DNA of 64,000 nucleotides from Paenibacillus sp. FSL R5-0623 (GCF_037974265.1 NZ_CP150233.1:5270001-5334000); one strand, 5' to 3'; positions 16,412 to 24,403 are shown, counted from the first letter of the stretch. The notes: generated by a model from the sequence alone, not told the origin. Numbers and translations are program-made.

Positions 16412-18190
16412 TTATTTCTTTTCCGCTACCGGTTTACGGGCTACACGGATGTGAAGTTGTTCCAATTGAGAATCATCCACTTCGGAAGGTGCATTCATGA
16501 GCAGATCCGTTGCACTTGCCGTTTTCGGGAAGGCAATCGTTTCACGCAGATTCGTACGGCCCGCCAGCAACATCACGAGGCGGTCCAGACCAAAGGCAAT
16601 ACCACCATGCGGTGGAGTTCCATATTCGAATGCTTCCAGCAGGTAGCCGAATTTCTCATTCGCTACTTCTGGTGAGAGTCCAAGGGCAGCAAACATTTTC
16701 TCCTGAACATCACGTTTGTAGATACGCATGGAACCGCCACCTACTTCATAACCATTGAGAACAAGGTCATAGGCTTGAGCGCGGATTGCACCCGGATCAG
16801 TGTCAAAGAGATGTACATCTTCGTCTTTTGGACGTGTGAACGGATGGTGTTCTGCCACATAACGTTTCGCATCTTCATCATATCCGAGGAGTGGGAAGTC
16901 CACAACCCAAGCGAATTTGAATTTGCTGTCATCGATCAGTCCAAGTTGACGGCCGATTTTCAGACGCAATGCGCCCAGAACGTCAGCAACCACTTTTTTC
17001 GTGTCTGCGGAGAAGAGCAACAAGTCGCCATCTTCAGCACCTGTACGTTCTTTGACCGCTTCGATTTCTTCAGGCGTGAAGAACTTCACGATTGGCCCTT
17101 TGAATTCGCCGTCTTTCACTTGAATCCAAGCCAGACCTTTCGCACCGTAACGTGCAGCAAATGGTCCGAGATCATCGATCTCTTTACGGCTCCATGTACC
17201 ACAGCCTTTGGCGTTCAGCACTTTCACTTCTCCACCTTTTTCGATGACAGAAGCAAATACTTTAACCCCACTGTTGGCTACGATATCGTTCATTTCAACC
17301 AATTCCATACCGAAGCGTAGATCTGGTTTGTCTGAACCGTATTTACCCATCGCATCTGCATACGTAATCCGTTGGAAAGGCAGTTCCAGCTCAATACCTT
17401 TCGTTTCACGCAGCAATTTGGCCATCAGTTCTTCCATCATTGGCAGCAGGTCATCCTGTTGCAGGAAGGAAGTCTCGATGTCGACTTGAGTGAATTCTGG
17501 TTGACGGTCTGCACGCAGATCCTCATCCCGGAAACAGCGAGCGATCTGATAATAACGCTCAACGCCACCCACCATCAGCAATTGTTTGTAGATTTGTGGG
17601 GATTGTGGCAAGGCGAAGAATTCACCTTCATGTACACGGCTTGGTACGAGATAATCACGCGCACCTTCCGGGGAGCTCTTAGTCAGGATTGGTGTTTCCA
17701 CTTCAACAAACTCTTCTCCATCCAGGTAGTCACGGAACACTTTGGATGCTTTGGAACGCAGTTTCAGTGTTTCGAACATTTCCGGACGACGCAGGTCCAG
17801 GTAACGATATTTCAAACGAAGGGATTCGTCGACTTCAACACCATCTTCAATGAAGAATGGAGGTGTTTTTGCCGCGTTCAGCACTTCGATTTCTGTAATT
17901 TGAACTTCAATTTCGCCTGTAGGCAGGTTTTTGTTAACTGTTTCTGCATCACGTTTAACAACTTTACCCGTTACAGCGATAACATACTCGCTACGTACGC
18001 GATCTGCGATTTGCAGAGCTTCACCGGAATAAGCCGGGTTAAAGACAACTTGTACAATCCCGCTGCGATCACGCAGGTCGATGAAGAGTACGCCCCCCAA
18101 GTCACGGCGGGTCTGAACCCAACCGTTCAATGTTACTGTTTCACCGATGTGTGCGGGTGTTAATGCGCCGCAATGATGACTTCTTTTCAT
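16412..18190 (-). CDS. aspS: Aspartyl-tRNA synthetase
   Basis: A class II synthetase of 592 residues. It has the N-terminal OB-fold anticodon domain (GWVQTRRDLGGVLFIDLRDR, about 23-42), motif 2 FRDEDLRADRQPEFTQ, the bacterial GAD insert (about 290-410) and motif 3 GGIAFGLDRLVMLL near the C-terminus. The long bacterial GAD domain confirms the bacterial type. I set the start at ATG 18190, where AGGAG stands seven to eight bases upstream and homology begins (MKRSHHCGAL); the longer frame adds five residues without support. It lies about 200 bases after hisS. Confidence 0.97.
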   Translation of the reverse strand: MKRSHHCGALTPAHIGETVTLNGWVQTRRDLGGVLFIDLRDRSGIVQVVFNPAYSGEALQIADRVRSEYVIAVTGKVVKRDAETVNKNLPTGEIEVQITEIEVLNAAKTPPFFIEDGVEVDESLRLKYRYLDLRRPEMFETLKLRSKASKVFRDYLDGEEFVEVETPILTKSSPEGARDYLVPSRVHEGEFFALPQSPQIYKQLLMVGGVERYYQIARCFRDEDLRADRQPEFTQVDIETSFLQQDDLLPMMEELMAKLLRETKGIELELPFQRITYADAMGKYGSDKPDLRFGMELVEMNDIVANSGVKVFASVIEKGGEVKVLNAKGCGTWSRKEIDDLGPFAARYGAKGLAWIQVKDGEFKGPIVKFFTPEEIEAVKERTGAEDGDLLLFSADTKKVVADVLGALRLKIGRQLGLIDDSKFKFAWVVDFPLLGYDEDAKRYVAEHHPFTRPKDEDVHLFDTDPGAIRAQAYDLVLNGYEVGGGSMRIYKRDVQEKMFAALGLSPEVANEKFGYLLEAFEYGTPPHGGIAFGLDRLVMLLAGRTNLRETIAFPKTASATDLLMNAPSEVDDSQLEQLHIRVARKPVAEKK

Positions 18191-18285
18191 AACCAAACTC
18201 CTCATTATGTGAATTTCCGTTCTGTATGGGCAGTTTATTACCTGCTCTTTAACAGTCCGGTTACGTGTAGACCATGTATTCGAAA

Positions 18286-18341
18286 AGGCTCGTTACCTCT
18301 GGCTCACCAACTCCCAATTCGTTGGAAACGTCGACGAACCT
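18286..18341 (-). terminator. Possible attenuating hairpin between hisS and aspS
   Basis: On the minus strand AGGTTCGT pairs with ACGAGCCT (one G-T pair), with CCAAC/GTTGG nested inside, and TTTTCG follows. The U-tract is short, so it may only reduce read-through from hisS into aspS or serve in processing. Confidence 0.35.
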
Positions 18342-18403
18342 CAATAATTTTGCCGGATCAATATGTTACTCGAAAGTTTTAATCTCCATGTTACAGTTCG
18401 TGC

Positions 18404-19657
18404 TTATTTACTTTCGCGAATGGCTGCTACCAGATCATCAAGCTTCACGGTTTGTTGCTCACCCGTATCCATCGACTTGAGGGCGATCTCACCACGCTCC
18501 AGCTCGTCGTCACCAAGGATGGCGGTATAGCGGGATTTGAAACGGTCAGCTGATTTCATCTGTGCTTTCATCTTGCGGCCCAGATAATCACGTTCACCAG
18601 ACAGTCCAGACTGACGAAGTTTGAACAACAGACGGTTCACTTCACGATCAGCTGCCTCTCCCAGAGCAACAAAGTATACATCCAGTGGAGCCAATGTAGT
18701 AACCTCAATATTTTGGTGTTCCAGAATCAGTTGGATACGCTCCAGACCAATACCGAAGCCGATGCCAGGCTGATCAGGTCCGCCGATATCTCCAACCAGA
18801 CCATTGTACCGACCACCGCCGCCGACCGTATCTATCGCTCCAATCCCTTGGGCTTTTAATTCAAAAGCAGTCAGTGTGTAATAATCCAAGCCCCGTACCA
18901 GACGATTGTTCACAGCATAATCTACACCGAAATCATCCAGGTATGCTTGCAGTTTGGCAAAGTGATTCAAAGACTCTTCATCCAGGCTATCCAGTATGGA
19001 CGGGGCCCCTACGAATTTGTCCTGATCGACTTTACAGTCGAGCACACGTAATGGATTTCGCTCCATGCGGGACTGGCAGTCCTTGCACAGGCTGTCTTTC
19101 ATCGGTCTAAGGAATCCAAGTAACGTCTCGCGATATTCTGCACGGCTGGTCGAGTTACCAACAGAGTTGATCTCCACTTTGACATCCTTCAAGCCGAGCT
19201 CTACACACAATTGGTAGCCCAGTGCGATTACTTCCGCATCAATTGCCGGGTCCAGGGCACCGATGGCTTCTACACCAAACTGGTGGAACTGACGCTGACG
19301 GCCTGCCTGCGGACGCTCGTACCGGAACATCGGACCGATGTAATAGAGCTTGCTTACATCCGGTTCACCGTAGATTTTATTCTCTACATACGCACGGACA
19401 ACACCCGCTGTTCCCTCCGGACGAAGAGTCATGCTGCGATTGCCTTTGTCGTCAAAGGTATACATTTCTTTCTCAACGATATCGGTAGTCTCTCCTACAC
19501 CGCGTACAAATAAAGAAGTCTGTTCGAAGATCGGTGTACGAATCTCACGGTAATTAAACCGTCGACACAGATCTCGTGCTTTTTCTTCTACGTACTGCCA
19601 TTTCTCGACAACTCCAGGCAGTAAGTCCTGCGTTCCAGTCGGTTTTTGAAAAGCCAT
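18404..19657 (-). CDS. hisS: Histidyl-tRNA synthetase
   Basis: A class II synthetase of 417 residues. MAFQKPTGTQDLLPG opens motif 1; motif 2 YERPQAGRQRQFHQFGVE and the histidine loops LVRGLDYYT and GGGGRYNGL are present; the C-terminal anticodon domain follows. GGAGGG stands six bases before ATG. Expression is probably controlled by the histidine T-box at 19913-20311. The 5' leader between the T-box terminator and the gene contains repeat copy B. Confidence 0.97.
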   Translation of the reverse strand: MAFQKPTGTQDLLPGVVEKWQYVEEKARDLCRRFNYREIRTPIFEQTSLFVRGVGETTDIVEKEMYTFDDKGNRSMTLRPEGTAGVVRAYVENKIYGEPDVSKLYYIGPMFRYERPQAGRQRQFHQFGVEAIGALDPAIDAEVIALGYQLCVELGLKDVKVEINSVGNSTSRAEYRETLLGFLRPMKDSLCKDCQSRMERNPLRVLDCKVDQDKFVGAPSILDSLDEESLNHFAKLQAYLDDFGVDYAVNNRLVRGLDYYTLTAFELKAQGIGAIDTVGGGGRYNGLVGDIGGPDQPGIGFGIGLERIQLILEHQNIEVTTLAPLDVYFVALGEAADREVNRLLFKLRQSGLSGERDYLGRKMKAQMKSADRFKSRYTAILGDDELERGEIALKSMDTGEQQTVKLDDLVAAIRESK

Positions 19658-19704
19658 CTTGATCCCTCCAGCATTGATTTTTTTCTCTAAAAGTTAAAAA
19701 ATTC

Positions 19705-19888
19705 TACACGTGATCACTGCGCGGACAGAACAACCTTACAATCGCTGTTATCCCCAGATTTTTTGAATTAATTTTATAATGTGGAAATCCGGTGATAGCA
19801 TATGCTTCCGAAGTAGCTTTCTTTCAGAAAGCTTTTAGGCGAATGCTTCGCTTTTACAGGTTTTTTCTGCCCTCTCCGTTTTCGTGTA
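19705..19888. repeat. Structured repeat element, copy B, in the hisS leader
   Basis: A 184-bp relative of the element at 15244-15393, in the same orientation. The outer arms are TACACG and CGTGTA, followed inwards by GGACAGAA with TTCTGCC and by the TTATCCCCAGATTTT with AAATCCGGTGATA pairing. It has about 40 extra bases (about 19798-19837) that themselves form AGCTTTC/GAAAGCT. It sits after the T-box terminator and before the hisS start, so it is transcribed in every full-length hisS mRNA. Confidence 0.75.
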
Positions 19889-19912
19889 TTTCTTTTAAAT
19901 CAACTTATATAA

Positions 19913-19966
19913 CAAAAAAATCCCTCGCCCTGTCGCTGTGTATACAGCAAACAAAGGGACGAGAGA
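19913..19966 (-). terminator. Regulated terminator of the hisS T-box
   Basis: On the minus strand TCTCTCGTCCCT pairs with AGGGCGAGGGA and is followed by seven T. The T-box antiterminator would compete with its 5' arm. Confidence 0.85.
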
Positions 19967-20311
19967 TTGTGTAATATACATTCACCCGTGGTACCACCCA
20001 CATTCCGGAAACCTGACACTTTAGCCGTTCAGGTGATCTCTGTGATTCAGAATTGCCTAAGGCATTCTGATCAAGCAGATATTCCGCTCTACGTGTAACG
20101 CACGTCCTGCGCAGGCCAGCTACTGGTCAACAGATCATATCTGCTGTGTTCGCCGTCTGTTCTCGGGGAAGTCATTCGTCCGCTCATCAAGAGAATCCTT
20201 ACAGCCTTGGGATTCCTCTCTGGTCATGTGGGCACGGAGTACTTGGTCCCGTCATCAAATCAGTAATATAGTTCAAAAATCGACTTGTATTGACTGTAGT
20301 CAACGTATTAT
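19913..20311 (-). promoter_or_regulatory. T-box leader of hisS, histidine specifier
   Basis: The minus strand contains the T-box sequence GGGTGGTACCACGGGTGAA (rc of about 19981-19999), followed by an intrinsic terminator. Stem I begins near the GATGACGGGACCAAGTA stretch (AGTA motif, about 20240). In the specifier loop, GAACACAG carries CAC (20146-20148), the histidine codon. The leader senses uncharged tRNA-His and prevents termination, so hisS rises when histidine charging falls. Its promoter is at 20318-20346. Confidence 0.92.
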
Positions 20312-20317
20312 TTTCTG

Positions 20318-20346
20318 ATTGTAATGAACCGCAGTGCTAAAGTCAA
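20318..20346 (-). promoter_or_regulatory. Sigma-A promoter of the hisS transcript
   Basis: TTGACT (20341-20346) and TACAAT (20318-20323) on the minus strand are spaced by 17 bases, just upstream of the T-box. Confidence 0.8.
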
Positions 20347-20424
20347 GGGTTAACACGAAAAGATAGCTCTAGAAATTTTTGCACACACACAGCATGGTAT
20401 GAGGAGTCCACAGAAAATATGGCT

Positions 20425-20464
20425 AATAGAAGCTGGATTCATCATATGAATTCCAACTTCTATT
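20425..20464. terminator. Hairpin after the SEC-C/TPR gene
   Basis: AATAGAAG-TGGA-TTCAT pairs with ATGAA-TTCCA-CTTCTATT around CATA. On the plus strand it is followed by CGCTTTTTATT; on the minus strand, where the gene ends, the T-run is poor. It is probably the gene's terminator, but the orientation evidence is mixed. Confidence 0.5.
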
Positions 20465-20478
20465 CGCTTTTTATTCCT

Positions 20479-21747
20479 CTATTGTTGCAGCATCCACTTC
20501 AACAGATCCGGCGCGCTCGCCCATAAACGGGAATGCATAATGACATATTCAATCGCTTCGTCGGAGTCGCCCATTCCGACAAAGTCAGGGAGGTTATGCG
20601 GCAATCGCTTCAAACCCAACAGGTAATCAGGCACATGTTTGTTCACACCCCGCGCCACACGGTACAGCATTTTGAGCTGGGAGGTGATTCCGTTTTTCTT
20701 ATACTCCAGAATAATCTTGTCATAGGCAAAGGCCGCTGCGGCGTCACCTCTTCCATACTCCTCCAGCAATTGCTCTGCCTGTTCCAATTGGTTACTGTAC
20801 AAATACACAGCAGCGAGCAGGTAACGCGCTCCGGTATTGTCTTCCGTATTAAGCTCTAGCATATGCTCCAGGATCTGTGCTGCTTCTTTCGTATCTCCAC
20901 CAAACCAGCAGGATTCGGCATAACTTTTACATATCCGGATATAGGGACGAGTCTCATGAAGCCCCCAGAAGTCCCCTTTGTTCTCCTCAAAGAACAGTTC
21001 GCCCAGTTCACGTTTGCCAGCAGCGATTCCTTCCTTGAGGTAAGATCGTGCATCATTCTCATTGTCCGATTCCTCAGCTAGAATAAGATACGCATCAGAG
21101 CTGTCAGGATACATCTCCAGCGCTGTTTCCGCCAGATGTACTCTCCGTTTGGAAGAGCTCGCTTCCCTCGCCTTAGACAGCAGAGCCTGTGATTTGTCTT
21201 TCGATGTGCCTGGACCGTTCAGCATCAATAACTCGTCCGTTTCACCGCCCATGCCGTATTCTTCGATGTAACTATTCATCTCCTTAACCTTCCGGGAGAT
21301 CGTGCCTGTCGTTACCTCATATTTATCAGCCAGCTCAGCCTTTGAGACATTGAAGCCGTATTCCTCGGACAGCAAATACTCAATTGCAGCAGAGAACGAG
21401 CCTGTCTTCTTCACAGTAGGGCGGGTCTGACGGGAGTAGCCGTTCCATAGCACCAGAGCTTCCAAAATTACCTCTGGCTCGTATTGGTTCCTCATGTTCT
21501 CAATAGTCTGCAGGGCCAGCTGTTCGTGAGCCGGGTGCTCCCATTTCAAATCGCTTGCCACCATCTTTTTCAGCTTGGTCAAGGTCAGTTTGCTCTCAGG
21601 CTGAATGGAGGCTTCCCGAACCGGTTGCTCCGTTGATATTATCCCCAGTATGGATTCTACAGCAGAGGACTCCTTGTTCAGACAACATTTCTTATATTTT
21701 TTCCCACTACCGCATGGGCATAAATCATTTCTTCCAACCTTACTCAA
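20479..21747 (-). CDS. SEC-C metal-binding protein with TPR-like repeats
   Basis: The 422-residue protein starts with a SEC-C zinc motif (GRNDLCPCGSGKKYKKCC, cysteines 10, 12, 21 and 22). This is followed by a region with an HTH-like element (ELADKYEVTTGTISRKVKEM, about 150) and then tetratricopeptide-like helices (about 210-360). The SEC-C motif in SecA binds SecB and ribosomes; here it may be a general interaction module. I chose the TTG start at 21747 because AAGGGGG stands eight bases upstream and homology begins with SKVGRNDLCPCGSG. The precise function is unknown. Confidence 0.78.
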   Translation of the reverse strand: MSKVGRNDLCPCGSGKKYKKCCLNKESSAVESILGIISTEQPVREASIQPESKLTLTKLKKMVASDLKWEHPAHEQLALQTIENMRNQYEPEVILEALVLWNGYSRQTRPTVKKTGSFSAAIEYLLSEEYGFNVSKAELADKYEVTTGTISRKVKEMNSYIEEYGMGGETDELLMLNGPGTSKDKSQALLSKAREASSSKRRVHLAETALEMYPDSSDAYLILAEESDNENDARSYLKEGIAAGKRELGELFFEENKGDFWGLHETRPYIRICKSYAESCWFGGDTKEAAQILEHMLELNTEDNTGARYLLAAVYLYSNQLEQAEQLLEEYGRGDAAAAFAYDKIILEYKKNGITSQLKMLYRVARGVNKHVPDYLLGLKRLPHNLPDFVGMGDSDEAIEYVIMHSRLWASAPDLLKWMLQQ

Positions 21748-21837
21748 AACTAATTCCCCCTTAAATCTGTCTCTAGCCATTCGCATGAGAACTCTGTTGC
21801 TTTAGCATTGTAGGTGTCATTTCTCAAACGAGGCATT

Positions 21838-22017
21838 CTATATAACTTTCAAATTCCATCGATCAAGCAGAAACGGCTGCCCCGTACTTATTAAGGGCGG
21901 GGCCGTTTCAGCGAGTATATGTTCATCTGGAATATGACCGATCACTCTGGCGATGAATTCCTCATACTCACTGTCATAGAATTGGAGTCTCCTGAGCCCA
22001 ATCTCAGGAAGCTTGAT
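21838..22017 (-). pseudogene. Possible decayed reading frame without a start codon
   Basis: On the minus strand 59 codons are open and give a protein-like sequence with IKLPEIGLRRLQFYDSEYEE and then IARVIGHIPDEHILAE, ending DRWNLKVI. No ATG, GTG or TTG begins it. A TAA immediately precedes it, and the same frame upstream again reads protein-like for about 19 codons (NGFNFLKRIGFIVGLHW). This looks like the tail of a gene broken by stop codons. I cannot name the family. The 21871-21908 hairpin falls inside it. Confidence 0.3.
21871..21908. repeat. GC-rich hairpin inside the gap upstream of the SEC-C gene
   Basis: AAACGGC-TG-CCCCG pairs with CGGGGCCGTTT apart from a two-base bulge. No convincing T-run follows on either strand. 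Confidence 0.5.
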
Positions 22018-22140
22018 TTACGTCCAATGTAACCCAACTATGAAACCAATTCGCTTTAGAAAATTAAACCCATTCCTCTATTCTAGCAAAAATTCAATAA
22101 AGGGGTAAGCTTCGACCAAAACATATACATTCTCAGCTCA

Positions 22141-22174
22141 AAAAAAATAGCCTGCACACGGTGTGCAGGCTCAA
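22141..22174 (-). terminator. Strong minus-strand terminator with no obvious gene before it
   Basis: AGCCTGCACAC pairs perfectly with GTGTGCAGGCT around a two-base loop and is followed on the minus strand by eight T. The stress-protein gene upstream already has a terminator at about 22310-22355, so this one may end a short transcript starting in 22180-22300 or serve as a backup. Confidence 0.75.
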
Positions 22175-22240
22175 AGGATATATAAAAAAAGGGGGTCATG
22201 TGTGTTATTATAAGCCCACTATGTTAAAGGCTTATGTAAC

Positions 22241-22260
22241 TAATATTACAGTAATATTAC
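22241..22260. promoter_or_regulatory. Tandem TAATATTAC repeats, 11 bases apart
   Basis: TAATATTAC occurs twice in a row with a spacer of AG; the second copy is within the perfect palindrome GTAATATTAC. The 11-base phasing puts both on the same DNA face, as in operator pairs. A 7-bp inverted repeat, ATAAGCC/GGCTTAT, lies next to it at 22210-22235. Confidence 0.35.
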
Positions 22261-22309
22261 AAAAATGATAGCGCTTTATAAATGTGATTTTTTAATATAT
22301 TCATAATTA

Positions 22310-22355
22310 AAAACCCCTGCACATTACTCGACTCTGTAGTCAAGCAGTGCAAGGG
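22310..22355 (-). terminator. Terminator of the stress-type protein gene
   Basis: On the minus strand CCCTTGCAC-N2-CT-GACT pairs imperfectly with GAGTC-AG-GTGCAGGGG and runs into TTTTTAATT. Confidence 0.7.
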
Positions 22356-22374
22356 CCAAAGAAGTATCTACACG

Positions 22375-22821
22375 TTAATTCAACTCTTCCACATAGGCAT
22401 GGTTGGAACGAAGCTTATGAACAATCTCGTCATAATCCTCATCCCTTACTTTGGCAGACAGAACATAATGCAGATCATCATAATCAGCCGAAGACACATC
22501 CGCGGCATTCAGCATGTCTCCATCCTCATTCACTCTGTCACGAGAATCCCGTTCTGCATCACGGTCCACATTGGCTACCACAGGGATCACATTTTCGCTG
22601 GCTGGAACACCAGGGGCTGCACCTACACCCATTGCTCCGTTGGTACCTACGCCACCTGCTGTATTATAAGGCACCAGTGGCACCATAACACGCGTGTCTC
22701 TACCTATCGCACTATCAAGTTGACCTACTTCCAAGTGTTCTGTACGGAACGTCTGAAGTGAAGTTCTTGCTCCCTCTGCCTCGTCTTCGGTTCGAAAATA
22801 CGCCTGAATATGTTTTGTCAT
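22375..22821 (-). CDS. General stress protein-like (YflT-type) protein
   Basis: A 148-residue protein beginning MTKHIQAYFRTEDEAEGART and ending with VLSAKVRDEDYDEIVHKLRS. This N- and C-terminal beta-alpha-beta pattern, with a glycine-rich linker in the middle (GGVGTNGAMGVGAAPG), resembles small stress proteins of the general-stress 17M/YflT type. AAAGGAGGG stands before the ATG. It is next to a DJ-1/PfpI stress gene, which fits a stress role. The family assignment is tentative. Confidence 0.55.
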   Translation of the reverse strand: MTKHIQAYFRTEDEAEGARTSLQTFRTEHLEVGQLDSAIGRDTRVMVPLVPYNTAGGVGTNGAMGVGAAPGVPASENVIPVVANVDRDAERDSRDRVNEDGDMLNAADVSSADYDDLHYVLSAKVRDEDYDEIVHKLRSNHAYVEELN

Positions 22822-22925
22822 GTCAAACCCTCCTTTTTCGGAATGAAATGCAACGTGAAGTTTCGTAACCCCACGATGTAACGTAGTTAAGATACATCCA
22901 TGTATGTCAGTTGTACTGGCCGAAG

Positions 22926-23432
22926 TTATATAACTTTTAGCAGTTCACGTACAAACGCTGGCTCATCTTCGGGTGTTCGGGATGTAATATAGTTTCCATC
23001 CACAACGGCCTCATGATCCTTGAACTCTGCTCCTGCGTTTACCATGTCATCCTTAAGTGGTGGATAGGATGTAATGGTGCGGCCTTTCAACAGACCGGCA
23101 CTAGCCAAAATTTGCGGACCATGGCAGATCGCTGCAATTGGTTTCTTCGCACTGTTGATCTCGGTGACGAACTTCAAGATGTGCGCATCCGTTCGCAAAT
23201 TCTCTGGGGATGATCCACCAGGAATCACGACAGCATCATAATCTGAAGCGGATACATCACCAATCGCCTTATCTGTGGTATAGGAGGCCTTTCCTCCTTT
23301 ACCTTTAAGGGTTTCACCGGCTTTTAATCCGATAATCTCCACTTCATGTCCAGCTTTTTTTACTTCGTCATACGGGACCTGCATCTCCGAATCTTCAAAG
23401 TCATTCGCCAATAAAAAAGCAACTTTACTCAT
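22926..23432 (-). CDS. DJ-1/PfpI-family protein (general stress protein 18 type)
   Basis: A 168-residue member of the DJ-1/PfpI superfamily. The nucleophile elbow AICHGPQ (Cys103, His104), the acidic cluster DFEDSEM near the N-terminus and PGGSSPENLR (71-80) are present. Relatives act as deglycases or proteases or protect against stress. B. subtilis YfkM is the nearest type I recognise. I chose ATG 23432 because AAGGAG lies ten bases upstream and homology starts with SKVAFLLAND; the longer frame of 212 residues includes the promoter region. Confidence 0.92.
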   Translation of the reverse strand: MSKVAFLLANDFEDSEMQVPYDEVKKAGHEVEIIGLKAGETLKGKGGKASYTTDKAIGDVSASDYDAVVIPGGSSPENLRTDAHILKFVTEINSAKKPIAAICHGPQILASAGLLKGRTITSYPPLKDDMVNAGAEFKDHEAVVDGNYITSRTPEDEPAFVRELLKVI

Positions 23433-23520
23433 AACGTATGTTCTCCTTTCCGTGTTCGAACTTTCTTTATAAAATCGGGTCTTGCAGTACATTGGCACTT
23501 CGTTGTGCCTCGTTTTGTTA

Positions 23521-23546
23521 TTACCCTCACCAGAGCAATTTATAAC
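23521..23546 (-). promoter_or_regulatory. Possible sigma-B promoter of the DJ-1/PfpI gene
   Basis: On the minus strand GTTATA (23541-23546) and GGGTAA (23521-23526), spaced by 14 bases, resemble the sigma-B pattern GTTTAA-N12-15-GGGTAT. A GGCAC-N6-GTGCC hairpin follows in the leader. Confidence 0.4.
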
Positions 23547-23612
23547 AATTGGGTGTAATTTCATTTTGTGACGAAGTCCTCAAACGAATAGTTAAAAGAA
23601 TCAACTCACGAC

Positions 23613-23648
23613 AAAAAGTCCTGATTCGGGAAGGAATCAGGACTTTTT
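23613..23648. terminator. Strong bidirectional terminator
   Basis: AAAAAGTCCTGATTC pairs perfectly with GAATCAGGACTTTTT around GGGAAG. It separates the small gene 23698-23865 from the DJ-1/PfpI promoter region. Confidence 0.88.
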
Positions 23649-23697
23649 AGAATCTGTATAATCCAAATATCGGATATTTATATACCTGTGTAAACAT

Positions 23698-23865
23698 TCA
23701 AGATCGCGGAAGATGACTCTTCTTCCCTTTGTCCGAATCCTGGAGTGCCCAGATCGTTGCAACATACTCTGCAGCCGAACGAGCAAGGTGCAATGATTCA
23801 TACAGGTTGCCAGGGAGTAACAAAGGTTCTGTACGGGTACGTGTTTCTTTCGCAGATTGGCGCAT
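23698..23865 (-). CDS. Small hypothetical protein, 55 residues
   Basis: This minus-strand frame gives MRQSAKETRTRTEPLLLPGN and then LYESLHLARSAAEYVATIWA, ending in a basic tail. It has the look of a real amphipathic-helical protein, more so than the frame overlapping it at 23637-23891, which is cysteine-rich and irregular. AAAGGAG lies about 13 bases before the ATG, farther than usual. It lies between dtd and a strong terminator, so it may be the last gene of the rel-dtd transcript. The function is unknown. Confidence 0.5.
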   Translation of the reverse strand: MRQSAKETRTRTEPLLLPGNLYESLHLARSAAEYVATIWALQDSDKGKKSHLPRS

Positions 23866-23941
23866 AATTGGATGGGTACTCCTTTGATCATGAAATAGTC
23901 ATCAACGAATTATCCCTTATTATGGCCTGAACCCTATGAAA

Positions 23942-24403
23942 TTATGCACCTGATTCCTGACGAACCGGACTTTCAAGCATTAAAGTCACGGGTCCCCAGT
24001 TGGTAAATGTTACATCCATCATCGCTCCGAAACGCCCGGTTTCAACCTGTATACCTTTATCCCGTAGTAGTTGATTAAACGTTTCATATAACAGTTCTGC
24101 CCCCTCAGGTCGGGCCGCAGCCGCAAAGCTCGGACGCTTACCTTTGCGACAATCTCCGTACAGGGTGAACTGGGAAACAGACAATACAGCACCGCCTACA
24201 TCAAGCAGGCTAAGATTCATCTTCTCCTGATCATCCTCAAATATCCGCAACCCACTCACTTTGTCAGCTAAATACTGGGCATCCTTCTCGGTATCCTCAT
24301 GGGTAATGCCTACGAGCAGCATTAATCCGGATTCGATCTTACCTGTAAGCTCGTCTCCCACGGTCACCTGAGCCTCTTTACAACGTTGTACAAGCACCCT
24401 CAT
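23942..24403 (-). CDS. dtd: D-aminoacyl-tRNA deacylase
   Basis: Dtd hydrolyses D-amino acids (and glycine mischarged on tRNA-Ala) from tRNA. The 153-residue protein shows the catalytic SQFTLYGD (77-84) and the NWGPVT motif (135-140, the Gly-cisPro element). It begins 12 bases after the rel stop on the same strand, as in B. subtilis. AAGGAG precedes the ATG by eight bases. Confidence 0.96.
   Translation of the reverse strand: MRVLVQRCKEAQVTVGDELTGKIESGLMLLVGITHEDTEKDAQYLADKVSGLRIFEDDQEKMNLSLLDVGGAVLSVSQFTLYGDCRKGKRPSFAAAARPEGAELLYETFNQLLRDKGIQVETGRFGAMMDVTFTNWGPVTLMLESPVRQESGA

Noticed and set aside
22193..22230. A nine-codon plus-strand mini-ORF after AAAGGGGGTC
   Set aside because: The ribosome site is good, but no gene or attenuator follows on the plus strand, and chance is likely at this length.
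22270..22286. Carbon catabolite (cre) site at TGATAGCGCTTTAT
   Set aside because: Three positions of the consensus do not fit.
23637..23891. An 84-residue minus-strand ORF
   Set aside because: The 55-residue frame in the same place has better protein character. This one ends inside the terminator stem and is rich in Cys and rare patterns.
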